A DNA stretch of 64,000 bases from Halomonas sp. ML-15 (GCF_014779595.1 NZ_JACXZT010000019.1:2189945-2253944), one strand, 5' to 3'. Positions 41,160 to 55,059 are shown, numbered from the stretch's first letter. Notes: generated by a model from the sequence alone, not told the origin. Made by a program: numbers and translations.

Positions 41160-42200
41160 ATGACCGACGCCACCTCTCACTGCTATACGCTCCACGACCT
41201 CGCCGAGCGCCTGGGCGCCCGGGTGGCCGGCGATGGCAGTATACGGGTCAGTGGCCTGGCTACGCTCAGTGATGCCGGCCCCGACGATATCAGCTTTCTC
41301 GCCAACAAGGCGTATCTCAAGCATCTGGCCAACACGCGGGCGGCGGCCGTCTTGCTGCACCCCAGCCACGCCGATGAGTGCCCGGTTACCTGCTTGACTC
41401 TGGACAATCCCTATCTCGGCTATGCCGAGCTGTCACGGCTATTCGACCCCCTGGCCCAGCGTCCTCACCTGGGGGTGCACGCCTCGGCGGTGATAGAGGC
41501 TGGCGCTGCGCTCGGCGCGGATGTTCAGATCGGCCCCCAGGCGGTCATCGAAGCCGGTGCGGTGATCGGCGATCGCGCCGTCATCGGCCCGGGAAGCGTC
41601 GTGGGTGCCGACAGCCGGATCGGCGCTGATTCTCGGCTGCACGCCAACGTCACGGTGTGCCACGGCGTGGTGATTGGTGAACGAGCCATTCTCCACAGTG
41701 GTTGCGTGATCGGTGGCGATGGGTTCGGGTTTGCCCACGATGGGAGCCGCTGGCACAAGATCGCGCAGCTCGGTGGCGTGGTAATGGGGGATGACGTCGA
41801 GGTCGGCAGCTGCTCGAGTATCGATCGCGGTGCCCTGGGCGATACGCTCATCGGCAACGACGTCAAGATCGATAGCCAGGTGCAGATCGCCCACAACGTG
41901 CAGATCGGTGATCACAGCGCCCTGGCCGGCTGCGTGGGCATTGCCGGCTCTACCAAGGTGGGCAAGCACTGCATGCTGGGCGGCGGCGTGGGGCTCTCCG
42001 GGCATCTGACGATCTGCGACGGTGTGCAGGTCACCGGCATGAGCCTGGTCACCAACTCCCTTCATGAGCCGGGCGTCTACTCCTCAGGGACCGGGGCCAT
42101 GAGCAACGCCCAGTGGCGCAAGAACGCTGTGCGCTTCAAGCAGCTCGATGATATCGCCAAGCGGCTCGCGCGCCTTGAAAAGCACCATGGTGGCCGTTGA
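41160..42200 (+). CDS. lpxD: UDP-3-O-(3-hydroxyacyl)glucosamine N-acyltransferase
   Basis: LpxD adds the second 3-hydroxyacyl chain during lipid A synthesis, using acyl-ACP. The 346-residue protein has an N-terminal uridine-binding domain (YTLHDLAERLGARVAGDGSI, then DDISFLANKAYLKHL) and a left-handed beta-helix made of hexapeptide repeats (IEAGAALGADVQIGPQAVIE). The catalytic His lies in GGDGFGFAHDGSRWHKIAQ (about residues 190-208). A C-terminal helix follows (LDDIAKRLARLEKHH). The ATG at 41160 was chosen for fit to family length; no strong ribosome-binding site is visible. Confidence 0.95.
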   Translation: MTDATSHCYTLHDLAERLGARVAGDGSIRVSGLATLSDAGPDDISFLANKAYLKHLANTRAAAVLLHPSHADECPVTCLTLDNPYLGYAELSRLFDPLAQRPHLGVHASAVIEAGAALGADVQIGPQAVIEAGAVIGDRAVIGPGSVVGADSRIGADSRLHANVTVCHGVVIGERAILHSGCVIGGDGFGFAHDGSRWHKIAQLGGVVMGDDVEVGSCSSIDRGALGDTLIGNDVKIDSQVQIAHNVQIGDHSALAGCVGIAGSTKVGKHCMLGGGVGLSGHLTICDGVQVTGMSLVTNSLHEPGVYSSGTGAMSNAQWRKNAVRFKQLDDIAKRLARLEKHHGGR

Positions 42201-42305
42201 GTCTCGCCAGTCTGCCGCTATAATCGCTGTCCTGGCCAGGAAGGCGCCTGCCGCCACTGCACGCTCACCGAGGTGAGCCGTTTCGCTTTTTCAGAGGTCG
42301 CATCG

Positions 42306-42749
42306 ATGGTAATGGACATCAACGAGATTCGTGAGTATCTACCTCACCGCTACCCTTTTCTGCTGATCGATCGCGTGACCGAACTGGAGCTCGGCGAGTT
42401 GATTCGTGGTTATAAGAACGTCAGCATCAATGAGCCGTTCTTCAACGGCCATTTTCCGCATCACCCCATCATGCCCGGCGTCCTGGTGATCGAAGCCATG
42501 GCCCAGGCGTGCGGTATTCTGGGGTTCAAGACCGTCAACAAGCTGCCTGCCGACGGCTATGTCTACTACCTGGTGGGCAGCGACAACGTGCGCTTCAAGC
42601 GGCCGGTGATGCCCGGCGACCAACTGCATATTGAAGCCAAGGTAATGCGTGAGAAGCGCGGCATCTGGAAGTTTGCCTGTCGCGCCAGCGTCGACAACGA
42701 ATTGGCCTGCGAGGCCGAGATCATCTGCGCCGAGAGGAAGGTCGCTTGA
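42306..42749 (+). CDS. fabZ: 3-hydroxyacyl-ACP dehydratase FabZ
   Basis: FabZ dehydrates 3-hydroxyacyl-ACP in type II fatty acid elongation. It draws on the same 3-hydroxyacyl-ACP pool used by LpxA and LpxD, which explains its place in the cluster. The 147-residue hotdog protein has the active-site His in [19 protein letters not shown] (catalytic His in GHFP, catalytic Glu in VIEA, about residues 50-70). AGAGG lies upstream of the ATG. Its stop overlaps the lpxA start. Confidence 0.97.
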   Translation: MVMDINEIREYLPHRYPFLLIDRVTELELGELIRGYKNVSINEPFFNGHFPHHPIMPGVLVIEAMAQACGILGFKTVNKLPADGYVYYLVGSDNVRFKRPVMPGDQLHIEAKVMREKRGIWKFACRASVDNELACEAEIICAERKVA

Positions 42750-43513
42750 TTCATCCCACCGCGCTCATTGACCCTGCCGCACGGCTGGCTGATGACGTCG
42801 AGGTTGGCCCGTTCAGCGTGATCGGTGCCGACGTCGAAATCGGCCCTGGTTCGAAGATTGGTCCCCATGTGGTGATCAAGGGGCCCACTGTGCTTGGCGC
42901 CCGCACGCGTATCTTCCAGTTCGCCTCGGTGGGTGAGGACTGTCAGGACAAGAAGTACGCCGGCGAGCCGACCCGCCTGGTGATGGGTGACGATAACGTG
43001 ATCCGCGAGGGCGTGACGATCCATCGCGGCACCATGCAGGATCGCGGCGAAACCACCGTGGGCTCGCGCAATTTGCTTATGGCCTACGCCCACGTGGGGC
43101 ACGACTGTGTGATCGGCAGCGACTGTATCCTGGCCAATCAGGTGACCCTCGCCGGCCACGTCAAGGTGGGCGACTTCGCCATCCTTGGCGGGCTGGCGGC
43201 GGTGCATCAGTTCTGCCATTTCGGCACTCATGCCATGGCTGGCGGCGGCTCGATCATCACCAAAGACACCCCCGCTTTCGTGATGATCAACGGCAACCCT
43301 GCCGAGGCCCATGGCCTCAATCTCATCGGTCTCAAGCGGCGTGGCTTTTCGCGTGAGGCGCTCAAGGCGCTGGGTGAGTCCTACAAGCTGGTCTACCGCC
43401 AGGGGCTCACCGTCGAGCAGGCCCTTGCTGAAATACGCCGTCGCTTCGAACTGCCGGAGGTCGATACCTTCGTCGCTTCTATCGAAGTGGCCTCCCGCGG
43501 CATCACGCGCTAG
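42746..43513 (+). CDS. lpxA: UDP-N-acetylglucosamine acyltransferase
   Basis: LpxA performs the first lipid A step, moving a 3-hydroxyacyl chain from ACP to the 3-OH of UDP-GlcNAc. The 255-residue trimeric beta-helix protein begins [20 protein letters not shown], has the catalytic His in [10 protein letters not shown] (about residues 118-127) and the C-terminal helical domain ([19 protein letters not shown]). It starts at TTG, four bases inside the fabZ end and preceded by GAGGAAGG; no ATG would preserve the conserved N-terminus. A TTG start with coupling may keep its level low. Confidence 0.96.
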   Translation: MIHPTALIDPAARLADDVEVGPFSVIGADVEIGPGSKIGPHVVIKGPTVLGARTRIFQFASVGEDCQDKKYAGEPTRLVMGDDNVIREGVTIHRGTMQDRGETTVGSRNLLMAYAHVGHDCVIGSDCILANQVTLAGHVKVGDFAILGGLAAVHQFCHFGTHAMAGGGSIITKDTPAFVMINGNPAEAHGLNLIGLKRRGFSREALKALGESYKLVYRQGLTVEQALAEIRRRFELPEVDTFVASIEVASRGITR

Positions 43514-43516
43514 GCC

Positions 43517-44728
43517 ATGACAGGTTCCGTGCTCAAGGTCTATCTGGTCGCCGGTGAGCTGTCCGGGGATATTCTCGGCGCCAGTCTGATGCGGGCGCTC
43601 AAGGCGCGCTACCCTGGGGTGGCCTTTCGCGGTATCGGCGGACCACGCATGCTGGCCGAAGGCATCGACAGCCGCTACCCCCTCGAAACCCTCTCGGTAA
43701 TGGGCCTGGTCGAGGTGCTCAAGCACCTGCCGCGGCTGATCGGCGTGCGCCGTGAGCTGCGACGCGATGCGCTGGCTTGGCAGCCCGACATCATGCTTGG
43801 CATCGATGCCCCCGACTTCAATCTCGGCCTCGAGCGGCAGCTGCACGACGCTGGCATGACCACCGCCCATTACGTCAGCCCCTCGGTATGGGCCTGGCGC
43901 CAGGGGCGCGTCAAGGGTATCGCCAAGTCGGTGGATGCCATGCTCACCTTCCTGCCCTTCGAAGCAGACTTCTATGCCCGTCACCGGGTGCCGGTGGCCT
44001 TCGTCGGCCATCCGCTGGCCGACGAGATGCCGCTGAAGACAGACCGCGGGGCGATGCGTCGTGAGCTTGGTCTGCCCGAAGAGGGCGAGCTGCTGGCACT
44101 CTTGCCCGGCTCGCGAGCCAACGAGATTCGCTTTCTGGGCGCCACCTTCCTGGCCGCCGCCGAGCGCCTCTGCAGCAAGCGTCCAGCGCTGCGCTTCGTG
44201 GTGCCGGCGGCAACCGCCCAGCGCCGCGCCGAGCTCGAGACGCTGATCGCCGACTACCCGTCGCTGGCCGAGCGCCTGACGCTGCTCGAGGGTCAGTCTC
44301 GCGAGGCGATGGTGGCGGCGGATGCCGTGCTGCTGGCGTCGGGCACCGCGGCGCTGGAGGCGATGCTCTGCCACCGGCCGATGCTGGTCGCCTACAAGAT
44401 GGCGCCGGCCACCCACTGGCTGGCCAAGCGCCTGGTCAAGACCGACTGGATCTCACTGCCTAATCTGATCGCCGGCGCGGGGCTGGTACCGGAGCTGATC
44501 CAGGACGCCGCCAGTCCCGCGGCCATCGCTGCAGCCCTCGACGAGATGCTGACGGACAGCGCCGGGCGCGCGGCGCTGGAGTCGCGCTTCGCCGAAATGC
44601 ATGCCGGGCTACAGCGCGGCGCCAGCGAGCGCGCCGTGGATGCCATCGCCGCGCTGATCGCCGGCCGTCCGCTGCCAGAGAGTGTCGCCGCCGAGGGGCT
44701 CGATGCCCCCATCGCGGGGCGCCTGTGA
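43517..44728 (+). CDS. lpxB: Lipid-A-disaccharide synthase
   Basis: LpxB is a GT19 glycosyltransferase that joins UDP-2,3-diacylglucosamine and lipid X into the tetraacyl disaccharide of lipid A. The 403-residue peripheral membrane protein starts [20 protein letters not shown], has [13 protein letters not shown], the [13 protein letters not shown] core, [15 protein letters not shown], and the UDP-binding region [11 protein letters not shown] with [17 protein letters not shown]. Its end overlaps the GTG start of rnhB by four bases. Confidence 0.96.
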   Translation: MTGSVLKVYLVAGELSGDILGASLMRALKARYPGVAFRGIGGPRMLAEGIDSRYPLETLSVMGLVEVLKHLPRLIGVRRELRRDALAWQPDIMLGIDAPDFNLGLERQLHDAGMTTAHYVSPSVWAWRQGRVKGIAKSVDAMLTFLPFEADFYARHRVPVAFVGHPLADEMPLKTDRGAMRRELGLPEEGELLALLPGSRANEIRFLGATFLAAAERLCSKRPALRFVVPAATAQRRAELETLIADYPSLAERLTLLEGQSREAMVAADAVLLASGTAALEAMLCHRPMLVAYKMAPATHWLAKRLVKTDWISLPNLIAGAGLVPELIQDAASPAAIAAALDEMLTDSAGRAALESRFAEMHAGLQRGASERAVDAIAALIAGRPLPESVAAEGLDAPIAGRL

Positions 44729-45336
44729 AGGCCGCGTCGCTGCCGCCGCTGGTGGTCGACTATTGCGGTGAACGCTTGGCCGGGGTCGACGAAGTGGGGC
44801 GCGGGCCGCTGGTGGGCAGCGTGGTGGCGGCGGCGGTGATCCTCGACCCGGCGCGCCCTGTCATCGGACTCAACGACTCCAAGACGCTCAGCGCCAAGCG
44901 CCGTGAGGCATTGGACACCGAGATTCGTGAGCATGCCCTGGCCTTCGCGGTGGCCGAGGCCAGCGCCGCCGAGATCGACGAGCTCAATATCTACCACGCC
45001 ACCCATTTGGCCATGCGCCGCGCCATCGACGCCCTGGCGCCGGCCGCCGAGTATCTGCTGGTGGACGGCAATCGCCTGCCCGGGCATCATGTTCCTGGCC
45101 AGGCGGTGGTCAAGGGCGACGCTCGCCATCCGGCCATCGCCGCCGCCTCGATACTCGCCAAGGTGGCCCGCGATGCGCAGATGCTGGCGCTCGACGCCCG
45201 CCATCCCGACTACGGCTTCGCCCGCCACAAGGGCTATCCGACCCGCGAGCATCTGGCGGCGCTGGAGCGCCTCGGCGCACTGCCCGAGCACCGCCGCTCC
45301 TTCGGCCCGGTCAAGCGACAGTTAGCGTTGTTTTAG
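44725..45336 (+). CDS. rnhB: Ribonuclease HII
   Basis: RnhB cleaves RNA in RNA-DNA hybrids and single ribonucleotides embedded in DNA. The 203-residue protein has the DEDD metal site: [12 protein letters not shown] (Asp-Glu, about residues 20-31), [10 protein letters not shown] (third Asp) and [11 protein letters not shown] (fourth Asp), plus the [14 protein letters not shown] substrate loop. The GTG start overlaps the lpxB stop. It is followed by long repeat A4 and then dnaE. Confidence 0.96.
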   Translation: MKAASLPPLVVDYCGERLAGVDEVGRGPLVGSVVAAAVILDPARPVIGLNDSKTLSAKRREALDTEIREHALAFAVAEASAAEIDELNIYHATHLAMRRAIDALAPAAEYLLVDGNRLPGHHVPGQAVVKGDARHPAIAAASILAKVARDAQMLALDARHPDYGFARHKGYPTREHLAALERLGALPEHRRSFGPVKRQLALF

Positions 45337-45357
45337 CCTAGCCAGCGGTAGCGAGGA

Positions 45358-45537
45358 GCGCCGGGGATAGGTCGTAGCGGGGGGTTTTTGCCATGGGTGA
45401 GGAGCAAAGCTCCGAACGGGCTGGCCATGGATGGCCAGCACCGGTCCTGCAAGCGAAGCAGGATGCGAGAGCGCAGCAGGGCAAAAGTAGCGTACAGGGA
45501 GGTATTTACAGCGCCCCCGCGCAGACCTATCGCCGGA
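45358..45537 (-). repeat. Family A intergenic repeat, copy A4 (long branched apex), upstream of dnaE
   Basis: Outer arms GCGCCGGGGATAGGTC and GACCTATCGCCGGA bracket a branched interior: GGAGC / GCTCC, CTGGCCATGGATGGCCAG and CCTGC / GCAGG hairpins. The conserved box is degenerate (GCGTACAGGGAGGTATTTAC). The interior of about 90 bases is nearly identical to copy A5. It occupies most of the 306-base rnhB-dnaE gap; the remaining 105 bases contain no clear promoter. Confidence 0.82.
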
Positions 45538-45642
45538 TCAGCCCCGAGCGGTCGGGTTACCCAAGCGCTTGATCAGTCCGAGCGGGCAGAATCCGCAAGT
45601 GCCGAGCTATCAATACTTTTACTGCCAATTCTTGAGTTAGCC

Positions 45643-49143
<3,501 letters not shown>

Positions 49144-49179
49144 GATGCTGGCGTCGGGGCTGCGACATATCAGCGAGGC

Positions 49180-49359
49180 GCGCCGGGGGCAGGTCGAAGG
49201 GGAGGTTTGCGCCATGGGTGAGGAGCATCGCTCCGAACGGGCTGGCCATGGATGGCCAGCACCGGTCCTGCAAGCGAAGCAGGATGCGGGAGCGCAGCAG
49301 GGCGCAAGGTAGCGCCCAGGGATGGGTTTACAGCGCCTCCCCGCAGGCCTGCCCCCGGA
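49180..49359 (-). repeat. Family A intergenic repeat, copy A5 (long branched apex), downstream of dnaE
   Basis: Same orientation and layout as A4, with an intact conserved box (GCGCCCAGGGATGGGTTTAC) and the apex split between GCGCC and GGCGC by the branched module. The rest of the 390-base dnaE-accA gap contains the candidate accA promoter and no gene. Confidence 0.85.
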
Positions 49360-49422
49360 TCAGCGCCGAGCAACCTGTCCCCAGCGCCCCGGTCTGGCGC
49401 TGGCACTCGTGATGCACTTGCC

Positions 49423-49450
49423 TTGCGCCGGGCGTTGAGGGTGCGATAAT
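49423..49450 (+). promoter_or_regulatory. Candidate accA promoter
   Basis: TTGCGC (49423-49428), a 16-base spacer and GATAAT (49445-49450), about 84 bases upstream of accA. Confidence 0.42.
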
Positions 49451-49533
49451 GCCGACACTCGATTTTATGGCGTCCGGGGGTTAACACCCTTCATCCTCCC
49501 CGGAGACAGCAATGACAAGGCGGCTTAGCCACT

Positions 49534-50487
49534 ATGAATCCCAACTATCTCGACTTTGAACAGCCCATCGCCGAACTGCAGGCCAAGATCGAAGAGCTGC
49601 GGCTGGTCGGCAACGACAGCAAGATCAACATCAGCGAAGAGGTCGCCAAGCTCGAGGAGAAGAGCAAGAAGCTCACCGAGTCGATCTTCAAGGACCTCAG
49701 CGCCTGGCAGGTCTCGCAGCTGTCGCGCCACCCCCAGCGTCCCTACACCCTCGATTATCTCGAGCACGTCTTCAGCGACTTCGACGAGCTCCACGGCGAT
49801 CGGCACTTCGCCGACGATGCCGCTATCGTCGGCGGCGTGGCGCGGCTCGACGACAAGCCGGTGATGGTGATCGGTCACCAGAAGGGCCGCGACGTCAAGG
49901 AGAAGGTGCGCCGCAACTTCGGCATGCCGCGCCCCGAAGGCTACCGCAAGGCGTGCCGCCTGATGGAGATGGCCGAGCGCTTCAAGATGCCGGTGCTGAC
50001 CTTTATCGACACCCCCGGGGCTTATCCGGGTATCGATGCGGAAGAGCGCGGCCAGTCCGAGGCGATCGCCTACAACCTGGCGGTGATGTCACGGCTCAAG
50101 ACGCCGATCATCGCCACGGTGGTCGGTGAGGGCGGCTCCGGCGGGGCGCTGGCCATCGGCGTGTGCGACGAGCTGGCCATGCTGCAGTACTCCACCTACT
50201 CGGTGATCTCCCCCGAGGGGTGCGCCTCGATCCTCTGGAAGAGCGCCGAGAAGGCCTCCGAGGCCGCCCATGCCATGGGCATTACCGCCGAGCGCCTCGA
50301 GGAGCTCGGCTTCGTCGACACCCTGATCCCCGAGCCCCTGGGCGGCGCGCATCGGCACCCGCGGACTACCGCCAGCCGCGTCAAGGAGGCCCTGCAGGGC
50401 AGCCTGGAGCGCCTGCAGAGCATGGATGTTGACGCCCTGCTGGAACGTCGCTATCAGCGCCTGATGAGCTATGGGGCTCCAGCGTAG
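49534..50487 (+). CDS. accA: Acetyl-CoA carboxylase carboxyltransferase subunit alpha
   Basis: AccA is half of the carboxyltransferase that makes malonyl-CoA for fatty acid synthesis. The 317-residue product begins [20 protein letters not shown] and has the crotonase-like core: [40 protein letters not shown] and [17 protein letters not shown] (oxyanion-hole glycines, about residues 190-206). It ends with the typical [12 protein letters not shown]. It follows dnaE as in E. coli but is separated by repeat A5 and probably has its own promoter. No clear Shine-Dalgarno is adjacent to the ATG. Confidence 0.97.
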   Translation: MNPNYLDFEQPIAELQAKIEELRLVGNDSKINISEEVAKLEEKSKKLTESIFKDLSAWQVSQLSRHPQRPYTLDYLEHVFSDFDELHGDRHFADDAAIVGGVARLDDKPVMVIGHQKGRDVKEKVRRNFGMPRPEGYRKACRLMEMAERFKMPVLTFIDTPGAYPGIDAEERGQSEAIAYNLAVMSRLKTPIIATVVGEGGSGGALAIGVCDELAMLQYSTYSVISPEGCASILWKSAEKASEAAHAMGITAERLEELGFVDTLIPEPLGGAHRHPRTTASRVKEALQGSLERLQSMDVDALLERRYQRLMSYGAPA

Positions 50488-50491
50488 CGCG

Positions 50492-51799
50492 ATGTTGCTA
50501 CAAACCCTGATCGATGACGCCCTGGCGGAGACCCCGCCGGGGCGCGCTGTCTGGGTGGCGCTATCCGGTGGGCTCGACTCCTCGCTGCTGCTGACCCTGG
50601 CCGCCGATGCCTGTCGTCGCCATCCCCGCCCGCTGCACGCCCTGCATGTTCACCATGGTCTGCAATCCGCCGCCGACGATTTCGAGCGCCACTGCCGCCA
50701 GCTCTGCGCGCAGCTGGGCGTGCCGCTGAGCGTCGAGCGGGCCAGCGTTGCGCCCGATGGCGGTCAGGGGCTGGAGGGGGCCGCCCGCGAGGCGCGCTAC
50801 GCCGCCTTTGCTCGCCGGGTAGGCGAGGGCGAGACGCTGTGGCTGGCCCAGCATCGCGACGACCAGGCCGAGACCTTTCTGCTCGCGGCGCTGCGTGGTA
50901 GCGGCGTGCGCGGTCTGGCCGGCATGCCGCCGCGGCGCCTCTGGCAGGGTCGCGAGCTGCAGCGCCCGCTGCTGGGTGTGGCCCGGGCCGAGCTCGAGGC
51001 GGCCGCCAGGCAGCTGGCGGTCAGCTGGGTCGAGGATCCCAGCAATGATGATATCGCGCTGGACCGCAATCGCCTGCGCCATGCGCTGATGCCGGCACTC
51101 GAGGCGCGTTGGCCGCAAGCGGCGGCATCGCTGGCGCGCTCCGCGCATCTGGCCGGCGAGGCCGAAGCGCTGCTCGGCGAGCTGGCGGCACTCGATCTGG
51201 CCACACTGGGAGGCTGCGCTGAACGGCTCCCTCTGGCGCCGCTAGTGGCGCTATCGGCGCCGCGCCAGCGGCTGTTGCTGCGCCACTGCTGCCAGACACT
51301 GGGGCTGCCGCCTCCCCCAGCTGCGCGGCTGGCAACGCTACTTGAGCAGCTCGATAGCCGCCGCGACGCCGAGGTGCGCGTCGCCTGGTCGGGCGGAGAG
51401 GCGCGCTGCTGGCGTGACGCGCTATATCTGCTGGCGCCGTCCACGCCGCTGCCCGAGAGCTGGCAGGCAGACTGGGATGGTCGCCTGCCCCTCGATACAC
51501 CGCTGGGGCGGCTCATCTGCACGCTGACGCATGAGCGCGACGAGGAGGTGGCGCTGCAGGTGAGTGCACGGCGTGGCGGAGAGCGGCTAGCTCAGCCGCA
51601 GCGCGGCCGCCGCGACCTAAAGCGGCTGTTGCAGGAGGCCGGGGTGCCGCCCTGGCGCCGTCGGCGGCTGCTGGTGGTGTGGCTTGGCGAGCAGGTGGTC
51701 GCGGTACTCGATGAAATGGGACGCGCCGTGGTGCCCTGTGCGCCGGGCTGGTCTCTTACACTTCATCAGCCTGGCCCGGCAGCACCAGGGTCAGGCTGA
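50492..51799 (+). CDS. tilS: tRNA(Ile)-lysidine synthase
   Basis: TilS attaches lysine to C34 of tRNA(Ile2) so that it reads AUA. The 435-residue protein has the PP-loop ATP pyrophosphatase motif ALSGGLDSSLLL (about residues 22-33), the LHVHHGLQ strand, the WLAQHRDDQAETFLL and LLAALRGSGVRGLAGM segments, and ENPSN-like VEDPSNDD. The C-terminal substrate-binding domains are present (SARRGGERLAQPQRGRRDLK). The ATG at 50492 is after the accA stop; an ATG at 50471 within accA is also possible. Its 3' end overlaps the convergent ppx gene by 44 bases. Confidence 0.93.
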   Translation: MLLQTLIDDALAETPPGRAVWVALSGGLDSSLLLTLAADACRRHPRPLHALHVHHGLQSAADDFERHCRQLCAQLGVPLSVERASVAPDGGQGLEGAAREARYAAFARRVGEGETLWLAQHRDDQAETFLLAALRGSGVRGLAGMPPRRLWQGRELQRPLLGVARAELEAAARQLAVSWVEDPSNDDIALDRNRLRHALMPALEARWPQAAASLARSAHLAGEAEALLGELAALDLATLGGCAERLPLAPLVALSAPRQRLLLRHCCQTLGLPPPPAARLATLLEQLDSRRDAEVRVAWSGGEARCWRDALYLLAPSTPLPESWQADWDGRLPLDTPLGRLICTLTHERDEEVALQVSARRGGERLAQPQRGRRDLKRLLQEAGVPPWRRRRLLVVWLGEQVVAVLDEMGRAVVPCAPGWSLTLHQPGPAAPGSG

Positions 51800-53306
51800 T
51801 GCCGGCGGCAGCCTGGTACTCCACTTCCTGCTCGAGGTCGGTGATTAGCAGGGCGGCATCGTCGAGCGGTGTAAGCAGGGTCAGGATCAGGTTATCGCCA
51901 TCTGTTGCCAGTTCGATGCCAGGCGTCGGGGTCTCCGGGCGCGAGTGGTTCATCAGCACCGCCAGGCGTAGCAGGCGTGCCAGACGCGCATAGGGGCGCT
52001 GCAGCGCCTGCGGCAGGTTGTCGAGCTCCTTGAGCGGAAACTTGCGACGGTGGGCGCGGACCAGGAAGGCCAGCACCTGCTGCTCGGGTCGCGAGAAACC
52101 GGGCAGGTCGGAGTGGTTGAGCAGGTAGGCGCCGTGTCGATGGAACTGGCTATGCGAGATGGCCAGTCCGATCTCGTGCAACTGGGCGGCCCAGTCGAGG
52201 AACTGTGCATGCTCGTCGACCAGCGCCCAGTCGCTACGAACCTGCTCGAACAGCGCCCGGGCCGTCACGGCGACACGCTCGGCCTGGTCGTGATCGACGC
52301 CGTAGCGGCGGCGCAGCGTGGCCAGCGACTGGCGGCGCGAGTCTTCGGCGGTGTTGCGGCCGGCGAGGTCGTAGAGCACCCCCTCGCGCAGCGCGCCGTC
52401 GGCGAAGCGCATTTCGGCCAGGTCGAAGGCCTCGAAAGTGGCGCAGAGGATCGCAATGCCGGCGGGAAACACCGAGGCGCGGTCCTCCTTGAGCCCTTCC
52501 ATGGCCACCTGGTCAAGCCGTTTGCACTTGATCAGTCGCTTGCGCAGGCTTAGCAGCGCCTCGTGCTCGATCACCCCTTCCGGACACTCGCCACTGGCTG
52601 CCAACACCGCGGCAGCGGCCTTGATGGTGCCGCTGGAGCCGACCGGGTCGGCCCAGCCCAGGGCGCGATAAGCGCGACGGATGTTGGCCAGCTCGGAGAG
52701 TGCCGCAAGCTCGGCGCGGCGAAAGCGCTTTTCGCTGAGTTCGCCGTCGCCGAAAAAGCGCTGGGTATAGGTCACGCACCCCATATGCAGGCTCTCCAGC
52801 GCCAACGGAGCGAAATTCTCGCCGATGATGTATTCGGTGGAGCCACCGCCAATATCGACGATCAGCCGCCGGCCGTGCACCTCGGCCAGGGCGTGGGCGG
52901 CGCCCAGGTAGATCAGGCGCGCCTCTTCGCGGCCGGCGATGATCTCGATGCCGTGGCCGAGCTGGGCCTCGGCGCGGTCGATAAACTCGCGGCTGTTGCT
53001 GGCAGCACGCAGCGCATTGGTGCCGACGATGCGCAGTTGGTCGGGAGGGGTGTCGCCGATAAAGGGGGCAAAACGCGCGAGGCAGTCCAGGGCTCGCTGC
53101 ATGGCCGCTTCGCTGAGCCGATTCTCTGCGTCGAGACCGGCGGCCAGTTGGACCTTTTCGCCGAGCTTGGCCACGACCTGCAGCTGACCGCTCTGATAGT
53201 TGGCGACCAGCAGGTGAAAGCTGTTGGAACCGAGATCGATGGCGGCGAGTCGACGGGAGGTGTCGCTGGCGCTAGGCATCCTGCGCGTGGCCGAATCAGA
53301 GAGCAT
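51756..53306 (-). CDS. ppx: Exopolyphosphatase
   Basis: Ppx degrades inorganic polyphosphate processively from the ends and may also hydrolyse pppGpp. The 516-residue length matches E. coli Ppx (513). The actin-like ATPase fold shows LAAIDLGSNSFHLLVA (phosphate 1, about residues 22-37), LIVDIGGGSTEYIIG (phosphate 2) and GSSGTIKAAAAVL. The C-terminal HD-like helical domain has QLHEIGLAISHSQFHRHGAY. The ATG at 53306 has AAGGA eight bases before it; a downstream ATG at 53279 is possible. Its partner ppk1 is 7.4 kb away on the same strand. Confidence 0.95.
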   Translation of the reverse strand: MLSDSATRRMPSASDTSRRLAAIDLGSNSFHLLVANYQSGQLQVVAKLGEKVQLAAGLDAENRLSEAAMQRALDCLARFAPFIGDTPPDQLRIVGTNALRAASNSREFIDRAEAQLGHGIEIIAGREEARLIYLGAAHALAEVHGRRLIVDIGGGSTEYIIGENFAPLALESLHMGCVTYTQRFFGDGELSEKRFRRAELAALSELANIRRAYRALGWADPVGSSGTIKAAAAVLAASGECPEGVIEHEALLSLRKRLIKCKRLDQVAMEGLKEDRASVFPAGIAILCATFEAFDLAEMRFADGALREGVLYDLAGRNTAEDSRRQSLATLRRRYGVDHDQAERVAVTARALFEQVRSDWALVDEHAQFLDWAAQLHEIGLAISHSQFHRHGAYLLNHSDLPGFSRPEQQVLAFLVRAHRRKFPLKELDNLPQALQRPYARLARLLRLAVLMNHSRPETPTPGIELATDGDNLILTLLTPLDDAALLITDLEQEVEYQAAAGISLTLVLPGQADEV

Positions 53307-53733
53307 GTGGGGATCCTTGCATCTACATCGCTCAAGGTTGCGGTGACCTCCGATGCTTGTCAATCCAGCTTCGCGGATACCAGGCGATACAGGGCTTGCG
53401 TTTGCCGTCGGGCTTGTCTAACATCGAATCGTTCGCCTGTTCCGAATACTTCCCGACCGCGTCGCGGTCAACCTCAAGTCGTCAGACAGCCCGCTGATTC
53501 CGTGCCGGACAATGGTGTTATTTCCGAGCCGTTAATCAGGCGACACGAACATTGCTTCCCTCGCGCTTGCCATCGTCTCTGTCGTTTCCTGACGGGAACG
53601 CCGTTTGGCGAATGTCTCCCGAGTGAATGCCCGCCGGGCCCTGAACGCACCACGCGGCGTTTCGTCACCGCCTCCTGTCTTATTCCGGCGATTCATATCG
53701 CCCCGCTGACACGAGCAATTTCTGAACAAACCG
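53307..53733 (+). other. Non-coding ppx-rho divergent region; probable rho leader
   Basis: 427 bases with no supported gene; the thioredoxin gene often found here in related bacteria is absent. A candidate promoter is TTGCGT (53396-53401) and TAACAT (53419-53424), spacing 17, giving a leader of about 300 bases. The leader is C-rich, with long G-poor stretches between 53560 and 53700, fitting the known autogenous Rho-dependent control of rho in E. coli. No Shine-Dalgarno precedes rho. Confidence 0.45.
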
Positions 53734-54993
53734 ATGAATCTTACCGAACTCAAGCAAAAGACCGTGCCTGAACTGTTGGAAATCGCCCAGGAAATGGGTG
53801 CCGACAACCTCGCACGGTCACGTAAGCAAGACATTATCTTCGCCATTCTCAAGAAGCACGCCAAGAGCGGCGAAGACATTTATGGCGATGGCGTACTGGA
53901 GATACTCCAGGACGGTTTCGGCTTCCTGCGTAGTGCCGATAGTTCCTATCTGGCCGGGCCCGATGACATCTATGTCTCGCCCTCTCAGATCAGGCGCTTC
54001 AATCTGCGCAAGGGCGATTCCATCTCCGGCAAGATTCGTCCGCCCAAGGAGGGCGAGCGCTATTTTGCGCTGTTGAAGGTCAATCAGATCAACTTCGACA
54101 AGCCGGAAAACGCCAAGCACAAGATCCTGTTCGAGAACCTCACGCCGCTGTTCCCCGATCAGCGCATGGTGATGGAGATCGGCAACGGTTCTACCGAGGA
54201 TCTGACGGCGCGCATCATCGACCTCACCGCGCCCATCGGCAAGGGCCAGCGCGGCCTGATCGTCTCGCCGCCCAAGGCCGGCAAGACGCTGATGCTGCAG
54301 AACATCGCCACCTCGATCACGCGCAACAACCCCGAGTGTCACCTGATCGTGCTGCTGATCGATGAGCGTCCCGAGGAGGTCACCGAGATGTCGCGCACGG
54401 TGCGGGGTGAAGTGGTTGCCTCGACCTTCGACGAGCCGCCGGCGCGCCACGTACAGGTCGCCGAGATGGTAATCGAGAAGGCCAAGCGTCTGGTCGAGCA
54501 CAAGAAGGACGTGGTGATCCTGCTCGACTCCATCACCCGTCTGGCGCGTGCCTACAACACCGTGGTGCCCAGCTCCGGCAAGGTGCTCACCGGTGGTGTC
54601 GACGCCCATGCCCTGGAGAAGCCCAAGCGCTTCTTCGGTGCCGCGCGTAACATCGAGGAGGGCGGCAGCCTGACCATCATCGCCACCGCGCTGGTTGATA
54701 CCGGCTCGAAGATGGACGAGGTGATCTTCGAAGAGTTCAAGGGTACCGGCAACATGGAGGCGCACCTCGACCGCAAGCTGGCCGAGAAGCGCGTCTACCC
54801 GGCGATCAACATTCGCCGCAGCGGTACCCGCCGCGAGGATCTGCTGGCCTCGGAAGATGAGATGCAGCGCATGTGGATTCTGCGCAAGCTGCTCAATCCG
54901 ATGGACGATATGGGGGCGACCGAATTCCTGATCGACCGGCTCAAGGATACCAAGACTAATATTGAGTTCTTCGAGGCAATGAAGCGGCGTTAA
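53734..54993 (+). CDS. rho: Transcription termination factor Rho
   Basis: Rho is the hexameric RNA-dependent ATPase that terminates transcription. The 419-residue protein equals E. coli Rho in length. It has the N-terminal helical domain [20 protein letters not shown], the primary RNA-binding OB fold ([20 protein letters not shown]), Walker [13 protein letters not shown] (about residues 178-189), Walker [16 protein letters not shown], the Q-loop and R-loop region ([20 protein letters not shown]), and the terminal [15 protein letters not shown]. The leader is long and the ATG has no clear ribosome-binding site. Confidence 0.98.
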   Translation: MNLTELKQKTVPELLEIAQEMGADNLARSRKQDIIFAILKKHAKSGEDIYGDGVLEILQDGFGFLRSADSSYLAGPDDIYVSPSQIRRFNLRKGDSISGKIRPPKEGERYFALLKVNQINFDKPENAKHKILFENLTPLFPDQRMVMEIGNGSTEDLTARIIDLTAPIGKGQRGLIVSPPKAGKTLMLQNIATSITRNNPECHLIVLLIDERPEEVTEMSRTVRGEVVASTFDEPPARHVQVAEMVIEKAKRLVEHKKDVVILLDSITRLARAYNTVVPSSGKVLTGGVDAHALEKPKRFFGAARNIEEGGSLTIIATALVDTGSKMDEVIFEEFKGTGNMEAHLDRKLAEKRVYPAINIRRSGTRREDLLASEDEMQRMWILRKLLNPMDDMGATEFLIDRLKDTKTNIEFFEAMKRR

Positions 54994-55059
54994 TGGCTGG
55001 TGGCTGTCGCCCGGAAGGCTGTGTTTCCGGGGTCAGCTGCCATCTTCACCGCGGCTGAT

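Noticed and set aside
52563-53771. A 402-codon open frame antisense to ppx, reaching into rho
   Set aside because: No family resemblance and out of frame with rho; the part over the rho leader has unbiased codon use.
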